DNA of 64,000 nucleotides from Campylobacter sp. RM6914 (GTDB lineage Bacteria; Campylobacterota; Campylobacteria; Campylobacterales; Campylobacteraceae): NCBI RefSeq assembly GCF_004803835.1, contig NZ_CP012545.1, positions 558,001 to 622,000 of the forward strand, read 5' to 3'. Shown piece by piece: positions 1 to 8,965 of this stretch (position 1 is its first letter; each line of letters starts with the position of its first letter). The notes under the pieces were generated by a model. It saw only the letters and a program-made list of their open reading frames with translations, ran no database searches and was not told where the DNA came from. The position numbers and the translations under genes were made by a program.

Positions 1-1904
1 AAGATAACTTCTTCATCTTTTTCTAGCATCTTAGCGGCTCGTTCGCAAAGCTTGTGATGAACGATGACATTGTGACCGGATTTAAAGCCGATGATATTAT
101 CGCCGCGTTTTGGATTACAGCAGTAGTCAAATTCTACATTTGAAATTTTGTGGTTTGAATATATCACGATATTTTCAAATTTTTGCTTTTTGATTTGGTA
201 TTTGTCGCCAAGACTTAATAAAAACGGTCTTTCTTTTTTGACATATTTTTTAAGTGCATTTGCTACTTCTTGTAGATAGATCGAGTCGGTTGCGGCTTTA
301 AATATCTTTTTGGTTGATTTTTCTTGCTCTAGCCAATCTAAAATTTTTTCTTTTGGCACGTCAAAGGCTGATTTTAGTATATCGATCGCTATTTTGTTAT
401 TTATATCTTTTATCTTTTGTTTACAAAACGAACGTATCGTTGCTCTTGCTTTGCCTGTTTTTACGCTACTTATCCATGAGCAGCGGTATTTGGCTTCGTC
501 TCCTGTTACAATACGAACGATATCTCCGTTTTTAAGTTCGGTTAGAAGCGGAACTTTTATGCGGTTTATAAAGGCCTCTTTTGCGTAAAGTCCAACCTCT
601 GTGTGCACTTCATAAGCATAGTCAAGAGCCGTAGCGCCTCTAGGAAGCGTAAATACCGTCCCTTTTGGCGAATATACCGCGATATCTTCGATATAAAGGC
701 TGTCTTTTGCGTATTCGTAAAGCTCTTCGGGGTTGTTTTCGGCTTCATTTTGCATGCCTATATCATTTAGCCAGTCAAGCTTTGGATTTAGCATAGTGCC
801 ACCGTTTTTGTATTTCCAGTGGGCTGCTACACCGTATTCGGCGGTATTATGCATGTCGTAAGTTCTTATTTGAACTTCAAAAATACTTTTTGCGTCAAAT
901 ATCGTTGTGTGTATAGTTTGGTAGCCGTTTTGCTTTGGAAGTGCTATATAGTCTTTAAAACGCGAGATGAGCGGATTGAAATTTATATGTAAATTTCCAA
1001 GCGCAAGATAGCAATCAAGTGGCTCCTTGACTATGATACGAATGGCAAGTAGGTCAAGAACCTCTTCTATCGAAATGCCTTTTCTTTGCATTTTTAGATA
1101 TATCGAGTAGTAATGTTTGATACGTTTTTGTATCTCAAATGAACCTTCGCTAAAACCGTTTTGAAGTAGAAATTGACTTACTTTTTCATGAAAAGAATTT
1201 AGTTTAAGCGCAAGTTGTTGCTTGTGTTCGTCAAGATAGTCATGAATTTTTTGAAATTCTTGAGGGAGTATGTATTTAAAGCTAAGATCCTCAAGTATAT
1301 TTTTGATAGAAGAAATTCCAAGTCTGTGAGCGATAGGCGCATAAACCATTAGCGTCTCTTCGGCTATCCGTCTTTGCTTTTCAGGGGCAAGTGCCTCAAG
1401 GGTTAGCATGTTGTGCGTTCTATCGCAAAGTTTAACGACTAAAACGCGAACATCCTCTATCGATATAAGAAGCATTCTTCTAAAAGTAAGAGCTGAATTT
1501 GCAAGTTTTTCGTTGCTGTCCGAGCTTACAAGCTTGTCCTCTCTGATCGCAACTATTTTTGTAAGCCCCTCTACTAGCTTTGCTACTTCATCGCTAAATT
1601 CACTTCTTACATCCTCAAGCGTAGCACTTGTGTCTTCTACTACATCATGCAAAAGAGCGGCTGCTATCATGCATTCATCTCCGCCCATATATGCTACTAT
1701 GCAAGCAACAAGTATTGGGTGGATGGCGTAAGGCTCACCGCTTTTTCTGTATTGTCCAACATGTGAGATAATGCAACGCTCTACGCCTTTTTCTATCAGT
1801 TCACTTCGTTCGTATAGCGAAAACAACAAAGCCGTAGCGTCAGAGACGTTTTTGCACGCTACTATCTCGTCTATGAGCTCTTCTATGAATATACTATTCT
1901 TCAA
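1..1904 (-). CDS. spoT: Bifunctional (p)ppGpp synthetase/hydrolase SpoT (RelA/SpoT), 3' end outside window
   Basis: Makes and degrades the stringent-response alarmone (p)ppGpp in the cytoplasm. Translating the minus strand gives an N-terminal HD hydrolase domain ([16 protein letters not shown], then [12 protein letters not shown]), the synthetase region, and a TGS domain ([17 protein letters not shown]). The frame is open to the window edge at about residue 634, so the C-terminal ACT part lies outside. No ATG opens the frame: it begins at TTG 1904 (or TTG 1907), inside the last codons of rpoZ, with an AGAGG stretch just upstream, so translation is coupled to rpoZ. rpoZ-spoT adjacency is the usual order in Campylobacter. 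Very sure of family; start moderately sure. Confidence 0.93.
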   Translation of the reverse strand, partial: MKNSIFIEELIDEIVACKNVSDATALLFSLYERSELIEKGVERCIISHVGQYRKSGEPYAIHPILVACIVAYMGGDECMIAAALLHDVVEDTSATLEDVRSEFSDEVAKLVEGLTKIVAIREDKLVSSDSNEKLANSALTFRRMLLISIEDVRVLVVKLCDRTHNMLTLEALAPEKQRRIAEETLMVYAPIAHRLGISSIKNILEDLSFKYILPQEFQKIHDYLDEHKQQLALKLNSFHEKVSQFLLQNGFSEGSFEIQKRIKHYYSIYLKMQRKGISIEEVLDLLAIRIIVKEPLDCYLALGNLHINFNPLISRFKDYIALPKQNGYQTIHTTIFDAKSIFEVQIRTYDMHNTAEYGVAAHWKYKNGGTMLNPKLDWLNDIGMQNEAENNPEELYEYAKDSLYIEDIAVYSPKGTVFTLPRGATALDYAYEVHTEVGLYAKEAFINRIKVPLLTELKNGDIVRIVTGDEAKYRCSWISSVKTGKARATIRSFCKQKIKDINNKIAIDILKSAFDVPKEKILDWLEQEKSTKKIFKAATDSIYLQEVANALKKYVKKERPFLLSLGDKYQIKKQKFENIVIYSNHKISNVEFDYCCNPKRGDNIIGFKSGHNVIVHHKLCERAAKMLEKDEEVI

Positions 1905-2106
1905 CAATAGCCTCTAAACCGATTTTTCCTTCTGCAACTTCAAGCAGTGCTATGTCGGCAAATTTCATCTTGCTCACATCCGTATCAACAAGCGCAGGTG
2001 CACCGTTTGCCAGTGCTTCGGCGCGTTTAGCTACGATAAGTGATAGTTTATAGCGGTCATCTCCGGTTTGCTTTAGTGCTCTTGCGGTTACTTGTTCTGT
2101 TCTCAT
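1894..2106 (-). CDS. rpoZ: DNA-directed RNA polymerase omega subunit
   Basis: Small omega subunit that helps assemble and stabilise beta-prime in RNA polymerase. The 70-residue product has the family pattern [11 protein letters not shown]...[17 protein letters not shown], with the conserved Arg-Tyr segment before the first helix and a short acidic C-terminus. An AAAAGGA ribosome site lies about 7 bases before the ATG. It sits 19 bases after pyrH and overlaps the start of spoT, so it is the middle gene of a pyrH-rpoZ-spoT unit. Length is typical for epsilonproteobacteria. Confidence 0.93.
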   Translation of the reverse strand: MRTEQVTARALKQTGDDRYKLSLIVAKRAEALANGAPALVDTDVSKMKFADIALLEVAEGKIGLEAIVEE

Positions 2107-2125
2107 TTTTATCCTTTTAATTTAT

Positions 2126-2860
<735 letters not shown>

Positions 2861-2911
2861 TCATGAATTTTAACTAAAAAGGGTTTAAATTTAGCTAATA
2901 TCCAAGTAAAT

Positions 2912-4153
2912 TTATTTTAAGCTGATTAATTCAAGCGGATCGATGTGGTAGTTTTTCTGCGTTACTTCAAATGTTAAGTCGTCTATAACGCGTCCGATAA
3001 CATAGCCTTTTTGAACCCTTGTGCCGACTTTTATAGTAGGTGCTATTTGGCTAAGGTGCGCATATATCGTGTGTATACCATTTTCGTTTTCGATAATAAC
3101 TACTCGGTCAAGCAGCTGTGTTTCTTTAGCAAAGACCACTTTGCCGTTTAACACGCTTTTAACCTTTGCGTTTGGCGTATTTGAGCGAAGAACTACGGAC
3201 TCGTTGAAAATTTTAATATTGTAGATCGGATCCACGTAGTTGCCAAATTTTTGCTTTACGCTAAAACCGTCAAGCGGAGCTATAGTTTTGGCACCGGTGT
3301 ATTTTTTAACCGCGCTTGTTTGGTAGCTTGAGCCCATTTGTTTAACATCTAGGTTGCTATCCTTTGTGCCGCCTTGTCTTTTAGAGGTTTGGGCTTGTCT
3401 TTGGCGTTCAAGTTCGGCTGCTTTTGCGTCCTCTCTTTTTTGCATGATGGATAGTTGTTCTAGTGTTTTTCTAAGTTCGTCTTGTTGAATTTGTAGTTTG
3501 GCAAGCTTTTTTGTATAAATTTCTTTATCGCGTTTTAGGCTACTGATCGTACTTTTTTGGTTTTCTTTAAGTGCTAGAAGTTCATTTTGTTTTTGCTTAT
3601 AGTTTTTTATACTTGTTTGAATTTTTTCTATTTTGTTTGATTGGTTTTTGATGTGATTAACGGTCTCTTCGTATGTTTTTGTTAATTTTTTATAATCCTC
3701 TTTAACTATACTATTTAGCTTTGTTAAAATTTGAGAAACCATTATGGAGTCTGTGCTTTGGCTCTTTTCATCTTGTGATAAAAATAATTCAAAAGAAAGA
3801 TCTTCGGCGATAATTCTAATGATATTTTGCTCAAGCTCTTTTTGTGTTTGTATCAGCTCTTTGTTTTGCTTGGTTAGCTTTTCAAGTTCGCTATTTGCAC
3901 TTGTGGCGTTTGCTTCAAGGGCTGAAATTTGCTCTTTTAAATTTGCTATATCGTTTGTGATTTGTCTAAGTTTTTTGTTGCCGCTTACGATATCGCTTGC
4001 AAGGTCTTCTAGTTTTTTGTTAAGCTGCTTTGACATCTCTTCGCTCGATCTTAGAGATGTTTTTGAGCTTTTTATCTTTTCTTTTGTTTGTGAAGCCTCT
4101 AAATTTAAGTTAAAAAGTGCACAAATAAGTAGCAAAGAAAGAAATTTTCTCAT
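2912..4153 (-). CDS. EnvC-like M23/LytM-domain protein, probable amidase activator
   Basis: Exported protein of 413 residues: signal peptide (MRKFLSLLLICALFNLNLEA), a long Lys/Glu/Gln-rich coiled coil (about residues 25-270), and a C-terminal LytM/M23 domain (about 300-413). In the LytM domain the usual first zinc motif HxxxD is not visible: the matching stretch reads YNIKIF. Only YAHLSQ of the later motif remains, which fits a non-catalytic activator of cell-wall amidases such as EnvC. It overlaps ftsX by 4 bases and lies downstream of ftsE, matching the known FtsEX-EnvC partnership in septum splitting. Partner assignment is inferred from context. Confidence 0.85.
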   Translation of the reverse strand: MRKFLSLLLICALFNLNLEASQTKEKIKSSKTSLRSSEEMSKQLNKKLEDLASDIVSGNKKLRQITNDIANLKEQISALEANATSANSELEKLTKQNKELIQTQKELEQNIIRIIAEDLSFELFLSQDEKSQSTDSIMVSQILTKLNSIVKEDYKKLTKTYEETVNHIKNQSNKIEKIQTSIKNYKQKQNELLALKENQKSTISSLKRDKEIYTKKLAKLQIQQDELRKTLEQLSIMQKREDAKAAELERQRQAQTSKRQGGTKDSNLDVKQMGSSYQTSAVKKYTGAKTIAPLDGFSVKQKFGNYVDPIYNIKIFNESVVLRSNTPNAKVKSVLNGKVVFAKETQLLDRVVIIENENGIHTIYAHLSQIAPTIKVGTRVQKGYVIGRVIDDLTFEVTQKNYHIDPLELISLK

Positions 4154-4965
4154 ATATTGTCTTTTTTAACTCTTCTCATAACAAGGCTTACGGTAAATAT
4201 ACTAAGCGCTATTGCCACGCCAAAAAGCATGGCTGGTTCTTGCTCGAAATTTAGTCTTGGCAATGCCACATCTATCTCTTTTGCGATTGAGTTAAAAAAC
4301 TCAATGTCTGGCAAAAAGTAAAAAAATACACTAACTAAAATCGAAGAAAGTATACTGTCTATTACGGCGATCCTGTAAAGCATAGCACTTTTAAGCCAAA
4401 ACGGTGCACCAAAAAGCGTCATGATCTCTATGCGTTCTTTGTGTTCGTAAAGCCAAATTCTAGCTTGTTTAAACATAAGCATAGAGCCTACAAAGGCAAG
4501 TATCCACATGAACATATTTGATAGCATTTTTGTTAAATTTAAAATTTTATAGACTTTGTCGTGTGTACTTGAAAAAGTTTCTACTTTGCTTATGCCTTCC
4601 ATTTTTTGAATTTTATCTTTTATCTCGTTCATGGTTTTTGGAGTTGGAAATTCGCTAAGTTTTAACGAGTAAAATTTCGGTAAAGCATTTTGTAGGATAG
4701 ATAAATTTTTAGCTGAAATATCATCTGATAGCCTGTCTATTATCTTTTGTGTGCTTAGTGGCTCAAGCGATAAAAAGCTCTTTATGACCGGTTTTATGTC
4801 GGTATCGGTTAGCTCTTTAAGAGAGACTATTACGATGTTATAATCTCTGCCCATTAAGGCTTCATAGTTTTTTACGATCTTGTCTGAAGTTATACTAAAT
4901 TCTACCGCAAAAAGCAGGGAGATAAGAGGCAAAAGAAAGCCTAGGTGGTTTTTAAGCGATCTCAT
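4150..4965 (-). CDS. ftsX: Cell division protein FtsX (ABC transporter-like permease)
   Basis: Integral membrane half of the FtsEX complex, which transmits ATP-driven movement to periplasmic murein hydrolase activators during division. The 271 residues show an N-terminal transmembrane helix (LGFLLPLISLLFAVEFSI), a periplasmic domain (about 35-165), and three C-terminal helices (MFMWILAFVGSMLMF, IAVIDSILSSILVSVFFYF, LFGVAIALSIFTVSLVM): the FtsX topology. Its start overlaps the end of ftsE by 14 bases and its end overlaps the EnvC-like gene by 4, so the three are translationally coupled. Confidence 0.92.
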   Translation of the reverse strand: MRSLKNHLGFLLPLISLLFAVEFSITSDKIVKNYEALMGRDYNIVIVSLKELTDTDIKPVIKSFLSLEPLSTQKIIDRLSDDISAKNLSILQNALPKFYSLKLSEFPTPKTMNEIKDKIQKMEGISKVETFSSTHDKVYKILNLTKMLSNMFMWILAFVGSMLMFKQARIWLYEHKERIEIMTLFGAPFWLKSAMLYRIAVIDSILSSILVSVFFYFLPDIEFFNSIAKEIDVALPRLNFEQEPAMLFGVAIALSIFTVSLVMRRVKKDNI

Positions 4966-5623
4966 GAACGCCCCCGTTTTCTATAGAAAAATGCCTATAC
5001 GGTATGCGAAAAGTAGGTGGTATGTGGTGAGTTACAACAACTATAGTTGTGCCTAAAAATTCCCTTGCAGACTTAAGTAGCGACCATATAACATCGCTTG
5101 AGTATTCGTCTAAATTTCCTGTTGGCTCATCGCAAAGAAGCAAATTTGGATTGTGCGCTAACGCCCTTGCCATGGCAACCCTTTGCTGCTCTCCACCACT
5201 TAGCTCCATTGGGTATTTATCGGCTTTATGTAGCATATTAACATGTTTTAAAAGCTTTGCGACTTGCTTTTTGCATACACTTTGGGCTATGCCTTTTATG
5301 ATAAGCGGAAGCATGACATTGCGCTCCACGCTCCATTCATTTATCAAGCGATAGTTTTGGAAGATAATACCTATGCGTTGTCTAAGTTCGCTTAATTTTT
5401 TAGTATCGATATCCACAAGTGAGGTCATGCAGATGTTTAAGTCACCCGCACTCGGCGTTATCTCCCCATAAAATGACTTTAGTAGGGTTGATTTACCACT
5501 TCCGCTTTTGCCTGTTATAAAGACAAAGTCATTTGCAAAAATATCCAAATTTGCGCTATTTATAACAACTTCATTACGTTCGTAAGCAAGGGTTAGGTTA
5601 CGAGCGCTGATAATTTGCTGCAT
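4952..5623 (-). CDS. ftsE: Cell division ATP-binding protein FtsE
   Basis: ABC-type ATPase that pairs with FtsX. The 223 residues show Walker A (GKSGSGKST), the ABC signature (LSGGEQQRVAMARA), Walker B (LLLCDEPTGNLD) and the switch histidine (VVVTHH), all intact. It overlaps trmB by 26 bases upstream and ftsX by 14 downstream, so it belongs to one transcript. Length is typical. Confidence 0.95.
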   Translation of the reverse strand: MQQIISARNLTLAYERNEVVINSANLDIFANDFVFITGKSGSGKSTLLKSFYGEITPSAGDLNICMTSLVDIDTKKLSELRQRIGIIFQNYRLINEWSVERNVMLPLIIKGIAQSVCKKQVAKLLKHVNMLHKADKYPMELSGGEQQRVAMARALAHNPNLLLCDEPTGNLDEYSSDVIWSLLKSAREFLGTTIVVVTHHIPPTFRIPYRHFSIENGGVHEIA

Positions 5624-6800
5624 TTGCCAAATACTCCTTTAAGACATTATGAGCTTTTAAATTCTCTCTTGTTAAAAGTGGTTTTTTGATGAAATACTCA
5701 CACTCGTTTTCATTTACTTTAACAAAGCATTGTTCCGGTTTATTAAATGCGCCAAAAGCTACTTTGAGTAAAATTTCATTGTCGTCTATAGTATAAATTT
5801 CTTCAAAATGTATGAAGAAGTCATCAAATTTAAATGTTTCATTCTTGAAATTTTTAGTTAAATTTTTAACGTCATAGCCACCTGCAAAGTCCATTTTATC
5901 ATCTAATTTTTCTTGTTCGGAATCATTCTTGCAGGTATATATAACATCATAGATGTCTTTTTGTTGCATCTTCCATCGATCTTCGTATTTGCTACTTATC
6001 TGTAAATTTCTATTTTTATATATGCTTAGCTCTGAGTCTTTAAAATTTAAAAAATGCATGATACTAAAGTCGCAATACTCCCTAGAGTCGGTCCTGAGCT
6101 CGAAATTTCCGCCGCTTTTAAGCACTCGTTCGCACTCTATGGCAAAGCTTTTTGATACCACGCGTCTATGCTCTGCCTTATCCCAAGGCACAGGAAAATG
6201 AAGGAAAATTTTATCTACCAAATTTGAGCCCACAAGTGATAAAAGTAGCCTTGCGTCAGTGTTTATAAGTCGTATGTTGTCTAAATTTTTAACTTTTGCA
6301 AGTTTTGCTACTTGTTCGATACTCGGCTTATAAACCTCTATGCCGACAACTAGTGCGTTTTGGTTATTTTGCGCTTGAAAAAGAAGATGCCTTCCAGAGC
6401 CAAATCCTATCTCTATAAAAATTTTAGGAAATTTTTCTTTTAGTTCGTTAAACTCTTCTAAAAATTCTTTAATATCTGCGATAAAGCTTGTTTTTTGAGT
6501 TAAACGGTTGTTTTTTACCGCAAAGGCTTCACTTAAAACTTCGCTCGTGTTTTCGTCGCGATAAATACAAAGTGCTTTTTGTAAAAGTCCTACACGTGAA
6601 GGTTTGGTAAGCTTTTCGCCTTTAATAACGAAATTCTCGCCACTATCTTGTTTTTTTGTAATGATAAAAAAGTCTTCATCGCCACTTTTGGTGTAGATGA
6701 GTTTTTCTGTTCTACCGCAGGCTTCCCATAAAAATTCCACATCGTCTTTACCGAATGGATAAGGTTTGTTTTTTAAATTTTTAGCTATGAAATTTGGCAT
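5598..6800 (-). CDS. trmB: tRNA (guanine-N7-)-methyltransferase TrmB
   Basis: Uses S-adenosylmethionine to methylate N7 of G46 in the tRNA variable loop. Conserved features: IFIEIGFGSGRHLLFQA (SAM binding), LVVGIEVYKPSI, and IFLHFPVPWDKAEHRRVV, the TrmB FPDPWxKxxHxxRR block with minor changes. At 400 residues it is much longer than E. coli TrmB; epsilonproteobacterial members carry extra N- and C-terminal regions, seen here on both sides of the Rossmann core. Its ATG shares one base with the stop of the flpA downstream frame. The ending overlaps ftsE. Confidence 0.92.
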   Translation of the reverse strand: MPNFIAKNLKNKPYPFGKDDVEFLWEACGRTEKLIYTKSGDEDFFIITKKQDSGENFVIKGEKLTKPSRVGLLQKALCIYRDENTSEVLSEAFAVKNNRLTQKTSFIADIKEFLEEFNELKEKFPKIFIEIGFGSGRHLLFQAQNNQNALVVGIEVYKPSIEQVAKLAKVKNLDNIRLINTDARLLLSLVGSNLVDKIFLHFPVPWDKAEHRRVVSKSFAIECERVLKSGGNFELRTDSREYCDFSIMHFLNFKDSELSIYKNRNLQISSKYEDRWKMQQKDIYDVIYTCKNDSEQEKLDDKMDFAGGYDVKNLTKNFKNETFKFDDFFIHFEEIYTIDDNEILLKVAFGAFNKPEQCFVKVNENECEYFIKKPLLTRENLKAHNVLKEYLANAANYQRS

Positions 6801-7339
6801 TATTTTGTGTTTATCTCTACTTTGTCTGATTTGTCCGAGCCAAGACCGAATTCATCGACGCTAATGACCCTGTAATTATAAGTAACGCCGACTTGTATCG
6901 CTGCGTCGCTATAGTTTGTTTGAGCTATATCGCTTATGATTTTTTCAACTCCGCCACCCTCTCTATAAAGAGTGTATAACACAGCTCTATCAACCCCGTT
7001 CCAGCTTAAATTTATAGCTGTGCCGTCAAAACTTATCGAAGTAAAGGCAGGAGTGCTTGGCGAACTAAGCGTTTGACCGGCTGTAGGCTCTTTTTGCTTT
7101 AGGCTTTCAAGCTGATCCTTGTCCACAACCGTTACTTTATAATATCTTTGAACGCCGTTGGAATTTATAAGATCCTCGTATGAATTTGACGTGGTTTTAT
7201 CAACTAGCGTATATGGTAAAATTTTGCTTGAGGTTCTATAAATTCTATAATGAGCAAAATCCTCTCCAACGTTGCTGTCCCAGCTTAGAATGATTTTTTT
7301 AGGCACATTGGTCGTTGCTTGTAAATTTATAACCGGGCT
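6800..7339 (-). CDS. flpA: FlpA fibronectin type III lipoprotein, C-terminal part in the +1 frame
   Basis: Second half of the FN3-domain adhesin begun at 8012. It is read one base forward of the first half. Directly after the upstream stop this frame reads SPVINLQATTNVPKKI, which is the start pattern of an FN3 repeat and aligns with the second-repeat start SVPFLQAIAGLPNRVKI, so no residues are lost at the junction. It encodes two FN3 modules (ILSWDSN...YRIYRT and INLSWNG...YTLYREGG). On its own it has no signal peptide; the only plausible independent start is GTG 7306 with no good ribosome site. Joined with the first part it makes about 403 residues, close to the length I recall for C. jejuni FlpA. 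Confidence 0.85.
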   Translation of the reverse strand, partial: SPVINLQATTNVPKKIILSWDSNVGEDFAHYRIYRTSSKILPYTLVDKTTSNSYEDLINSNGVQRYYKVTVVDKDQLESLKQKEPTAGQTLSSPSTPAFTSISFDGTAINLSWNGVDRAVLYTLYREGGGVEKIISDIAQTNYSDAAIQVGVTYNYRVISVDEFGLGSDKSDKVEINTK

Positions 7340-7353
7340 AGGGCAACTCCTTT
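7338..7353 (-). promoter_or_regulatory. Candidate programmed +1 frameshift site inside flpA
   Basis: On the minus strand the site reads AAAGGAG TTG CCC TAG C. A strong Shine-Dalgarno-like AAGGAG ends three bases before the codon CCC, which is followed by an in-frame UAG and then C. This has the same layout as the prfB (RF2) recoding site: SD, three bases, slippery codon, stop, C. Moving one base forward at CCC gives CCU, on which a proline tRNA could re-pair, and reading continues AGC CCG GTT into the third FN3 repeat. The layout is seen directly; that ribosomes shift here is inferred. A simple one-base insertion or sequencing error is the alternative. Confidence 0.5.
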
Positions 7354-8012
7354 GTAGTTGCTTTTACGACCGCGCTTGGTTTTGATGTCACCCCGGAACT
7401 CGTTTTTACTAGAATTCTATACTCATAAGATCTTCCACTTTTAACATCAGTGTCGATATACTCGGCATTTAGGCGACCTTTAACGGTTGCAACGCTTCTC
7501 CATTTGTTTTCTGAAGCATTACTTCTTTCTACAACATAGCTTACTACGCGAAGATCAGGATGTGGTCTCCAGATGATTTTTACGCGGTTTGGTAGTCCTG
7601 CTATCGCTTGTAGAAACGGAACTGACTCAAGCAGGGCTTTAGTCGTTGCATTTACTGTAGCACCAGCCGGTGAAATCGCATTTTGCGAGTAGCTTCTCAT
7701 TTGATATGAGTATGTGGTTTCAGGCGCTAAGTCTGTATCTACGTAGTGAGTTGCAAAGCGATCTTTTATGTCGGCTACGATTTGCATACTTGCATTAGGT
7801 GTGTTTGGATTTGAGCGATATAAGTAGTAGCCGGCGACATTTTCGTCGTTTGTTGGCGTCCACTCAAAACCGATTTCGGTCATATCCGAGATCGTTTTTA
7901 AATTTGTAATGGTCGGCAAAGAGGCGCTTTGTTGTGTCGGAACTTTAGATGCACAACCAGCTAGAAGTATCGCCAAAAGAGGCATTAATAAACTTAGGAC
8001 AAATTTTTTCAT
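7338..8012 (-). CDS. flpA: FlpA fibronectin-binding lipoprotein, N-terminal part (two FN3 domains), ends at UAG
   Basis: Surface lipoprotein that binds host fibronectin. Signal peptide with lipobox LLAGC (Cys at about residue 20), then two FN3 modules. The second contains WRPHPDLRV at about residues 148-156, one residue different from WRPHPDFRV, reported as the fibronectin-contact stretch of C. jejuni FlpA. The ATG at 8012 is preferred over TTG 8015 because AAGGAG lies 7 bases before it. The frame stops at UAG 7338, while the remaining FN3 repeats continue in the +1 frame. If the stop is obeyed, the product is a 224-residue lipoprotein that keeps the fibronectin motif. Confidence 0.88.
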   Translation of the reverse strand: MKKFVLSLLMPLLAILLAGCASKVPTQQSASLPTITNLKTISDMTEIGFEWTPTNDENVAGYYLYRSNPNTPNASMQIVADIKDRFATHYVDTDLAPETTYSYQMRSYSQNAISPAGATVNATTKALLESVPFLQAIAGLPNRVKIIWRPHPDLRVVSYVVERSNASENKWRSVATVKGRLNAEYIDTDVKSGRSYEYRILVKTSSGVTSKPSAVVKATTKELP

Positions 8013-8916
8013 CAAGTAACTCCTTGGATATTTTTTTATCTAGTAAATTTTTAAAATCATCATACAACGGCGCGATAAATTCGACCATCTCGCCGGTTCG
8101 CGGGTGGATGAAGTAAAGCATATACGCGTGAAGCATAACTCTATTTATTTTACTCTTTTCGCTCTTAAAACCGTATAAATCATCTCCTAAAATATGGCGA
8201 TTAATACTTGCTAAATGAACACGAATTTGGTGAGTTCTGCCCGTAAAAAGCTTTGTGGCGATCAAATTTAAGCCGTCATTTGAGATTAAATTTAAAAATG
8301 CGCTTTTTGCACTTTTGCCGTCGCTAACGATAGCTTTTTTTAGGCGGTTGGAGCTATTGCGCCCAATAGCTCTATCGATGATGCAGTTTTGTTTAAGCGG
8401 CAAGTCTGTAAGCGCCAGGTAAATTCTTCCCATACTTTTGTCGTTTAACTGCTCGCTTAATGCGGCATGAGTGGTGTTATTTTTAGCGACGACGATAGCC
8501 CCGCTAGTGCCTTTGTCTAGTCTGTGAACTATGCCTGCTCTAACATCGCCGTTTAAATTTGAAAGCATATATCCTTTGTCGTTTAACCACTCAACAAGAG
8601 TGGCTTCTTTAACACTTGGCGCACCGTGAACCACTATGTGCGGGGGTTTGTTTAAAACCAACAAATCCTCGTCTTCGTAAATGATAGGTATGTCAAAATT
8701 TACCTCAAATTCGTTTTTAACCTCTTTTGCTTCGCCGAAATTTATAGAAATTTTATCTTGTAAAGATGTCAAAAAAGATGGTTTTAATATAGTTTTAGAA
8801 TTTACCTTTACAAGGGCGTCTTTAATAAGTTTTGAAGCTTGGTTGCGTGAAATTTTAAGCTCATTTGCAACGCTTACGTCAAGCCTGTCGGCACAAGTTG
8901 TTATGACTTCAACCAA
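7945..8916 (-). CDS. RluA/RluD-family 23S rRNA pseudouridine synthase
   Basis: Converts specific uridines of rRNA (or tRNA) to pseudouridine. It has an N-terminal S4-like RNA-binding segment (RLDVSVANELKISRNQASKLIK) and the catalytic HRLDKGTSGAIVVAKN motif with the active Asp, then RTHQIRVHLA. It corresponds to the gene upstream of flpA in C. jejuni. Its last 22 codons overlap the flpA start and signal-peptide region by about 68 bases, an unusually long overlap. The terminal stretch after KISKELLDE looks unlike the family and may be an extension caused by loss of an earlier stop. Exact target uridine cannot be told from sequence. Confidence 0.9.
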   Translation of the reverse strand: MVEVITTCADRLDVSVANELKISRNQASKLIKDALVKVNSKTILKPSFLTSLQDKISINFGEAKEVKNEFEVNFDIPIIYEDEDLLVLNKPPHIVVHGAPSVKEATLVEWLNDKGYMLSNLNGDVRAGIVHRLDKGTSGAIVVAKNNTTHAALSEQLNDKSMGRIYLALTDLPLKQNCIIDRAIGRNSSNRLKKAIVSDGKSAKSAFLNLISNDGLNLIATKLFTGRTHQIRVHLASINRHILGDDLYGFKSEKSKINRVMLHAYMLYFIHPRTGEMVEFIAPLYDDFKNLLDKKISKELLDEKICPKFINASFGDTSSWLCI

Positions 8917-8965
8917 AATTTTACCTTTTCGTGTTATGATTAAACCAAAAACAAGGTTAGCGTAA

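Noticed and set aside
310-588. Open frames opposite spoT
   Set aside because: They are antisense to a well-conserved SpoT sequence with no ribosome site or codon signal.
6800-7306. Independent 168-residue FN3 gene starting at GTG 7306
   Set aside because: No signal peptide, weak start context, and the frame is open for 11 conserved residues further upstream to the flpA stop, so it is the other half of flpA.
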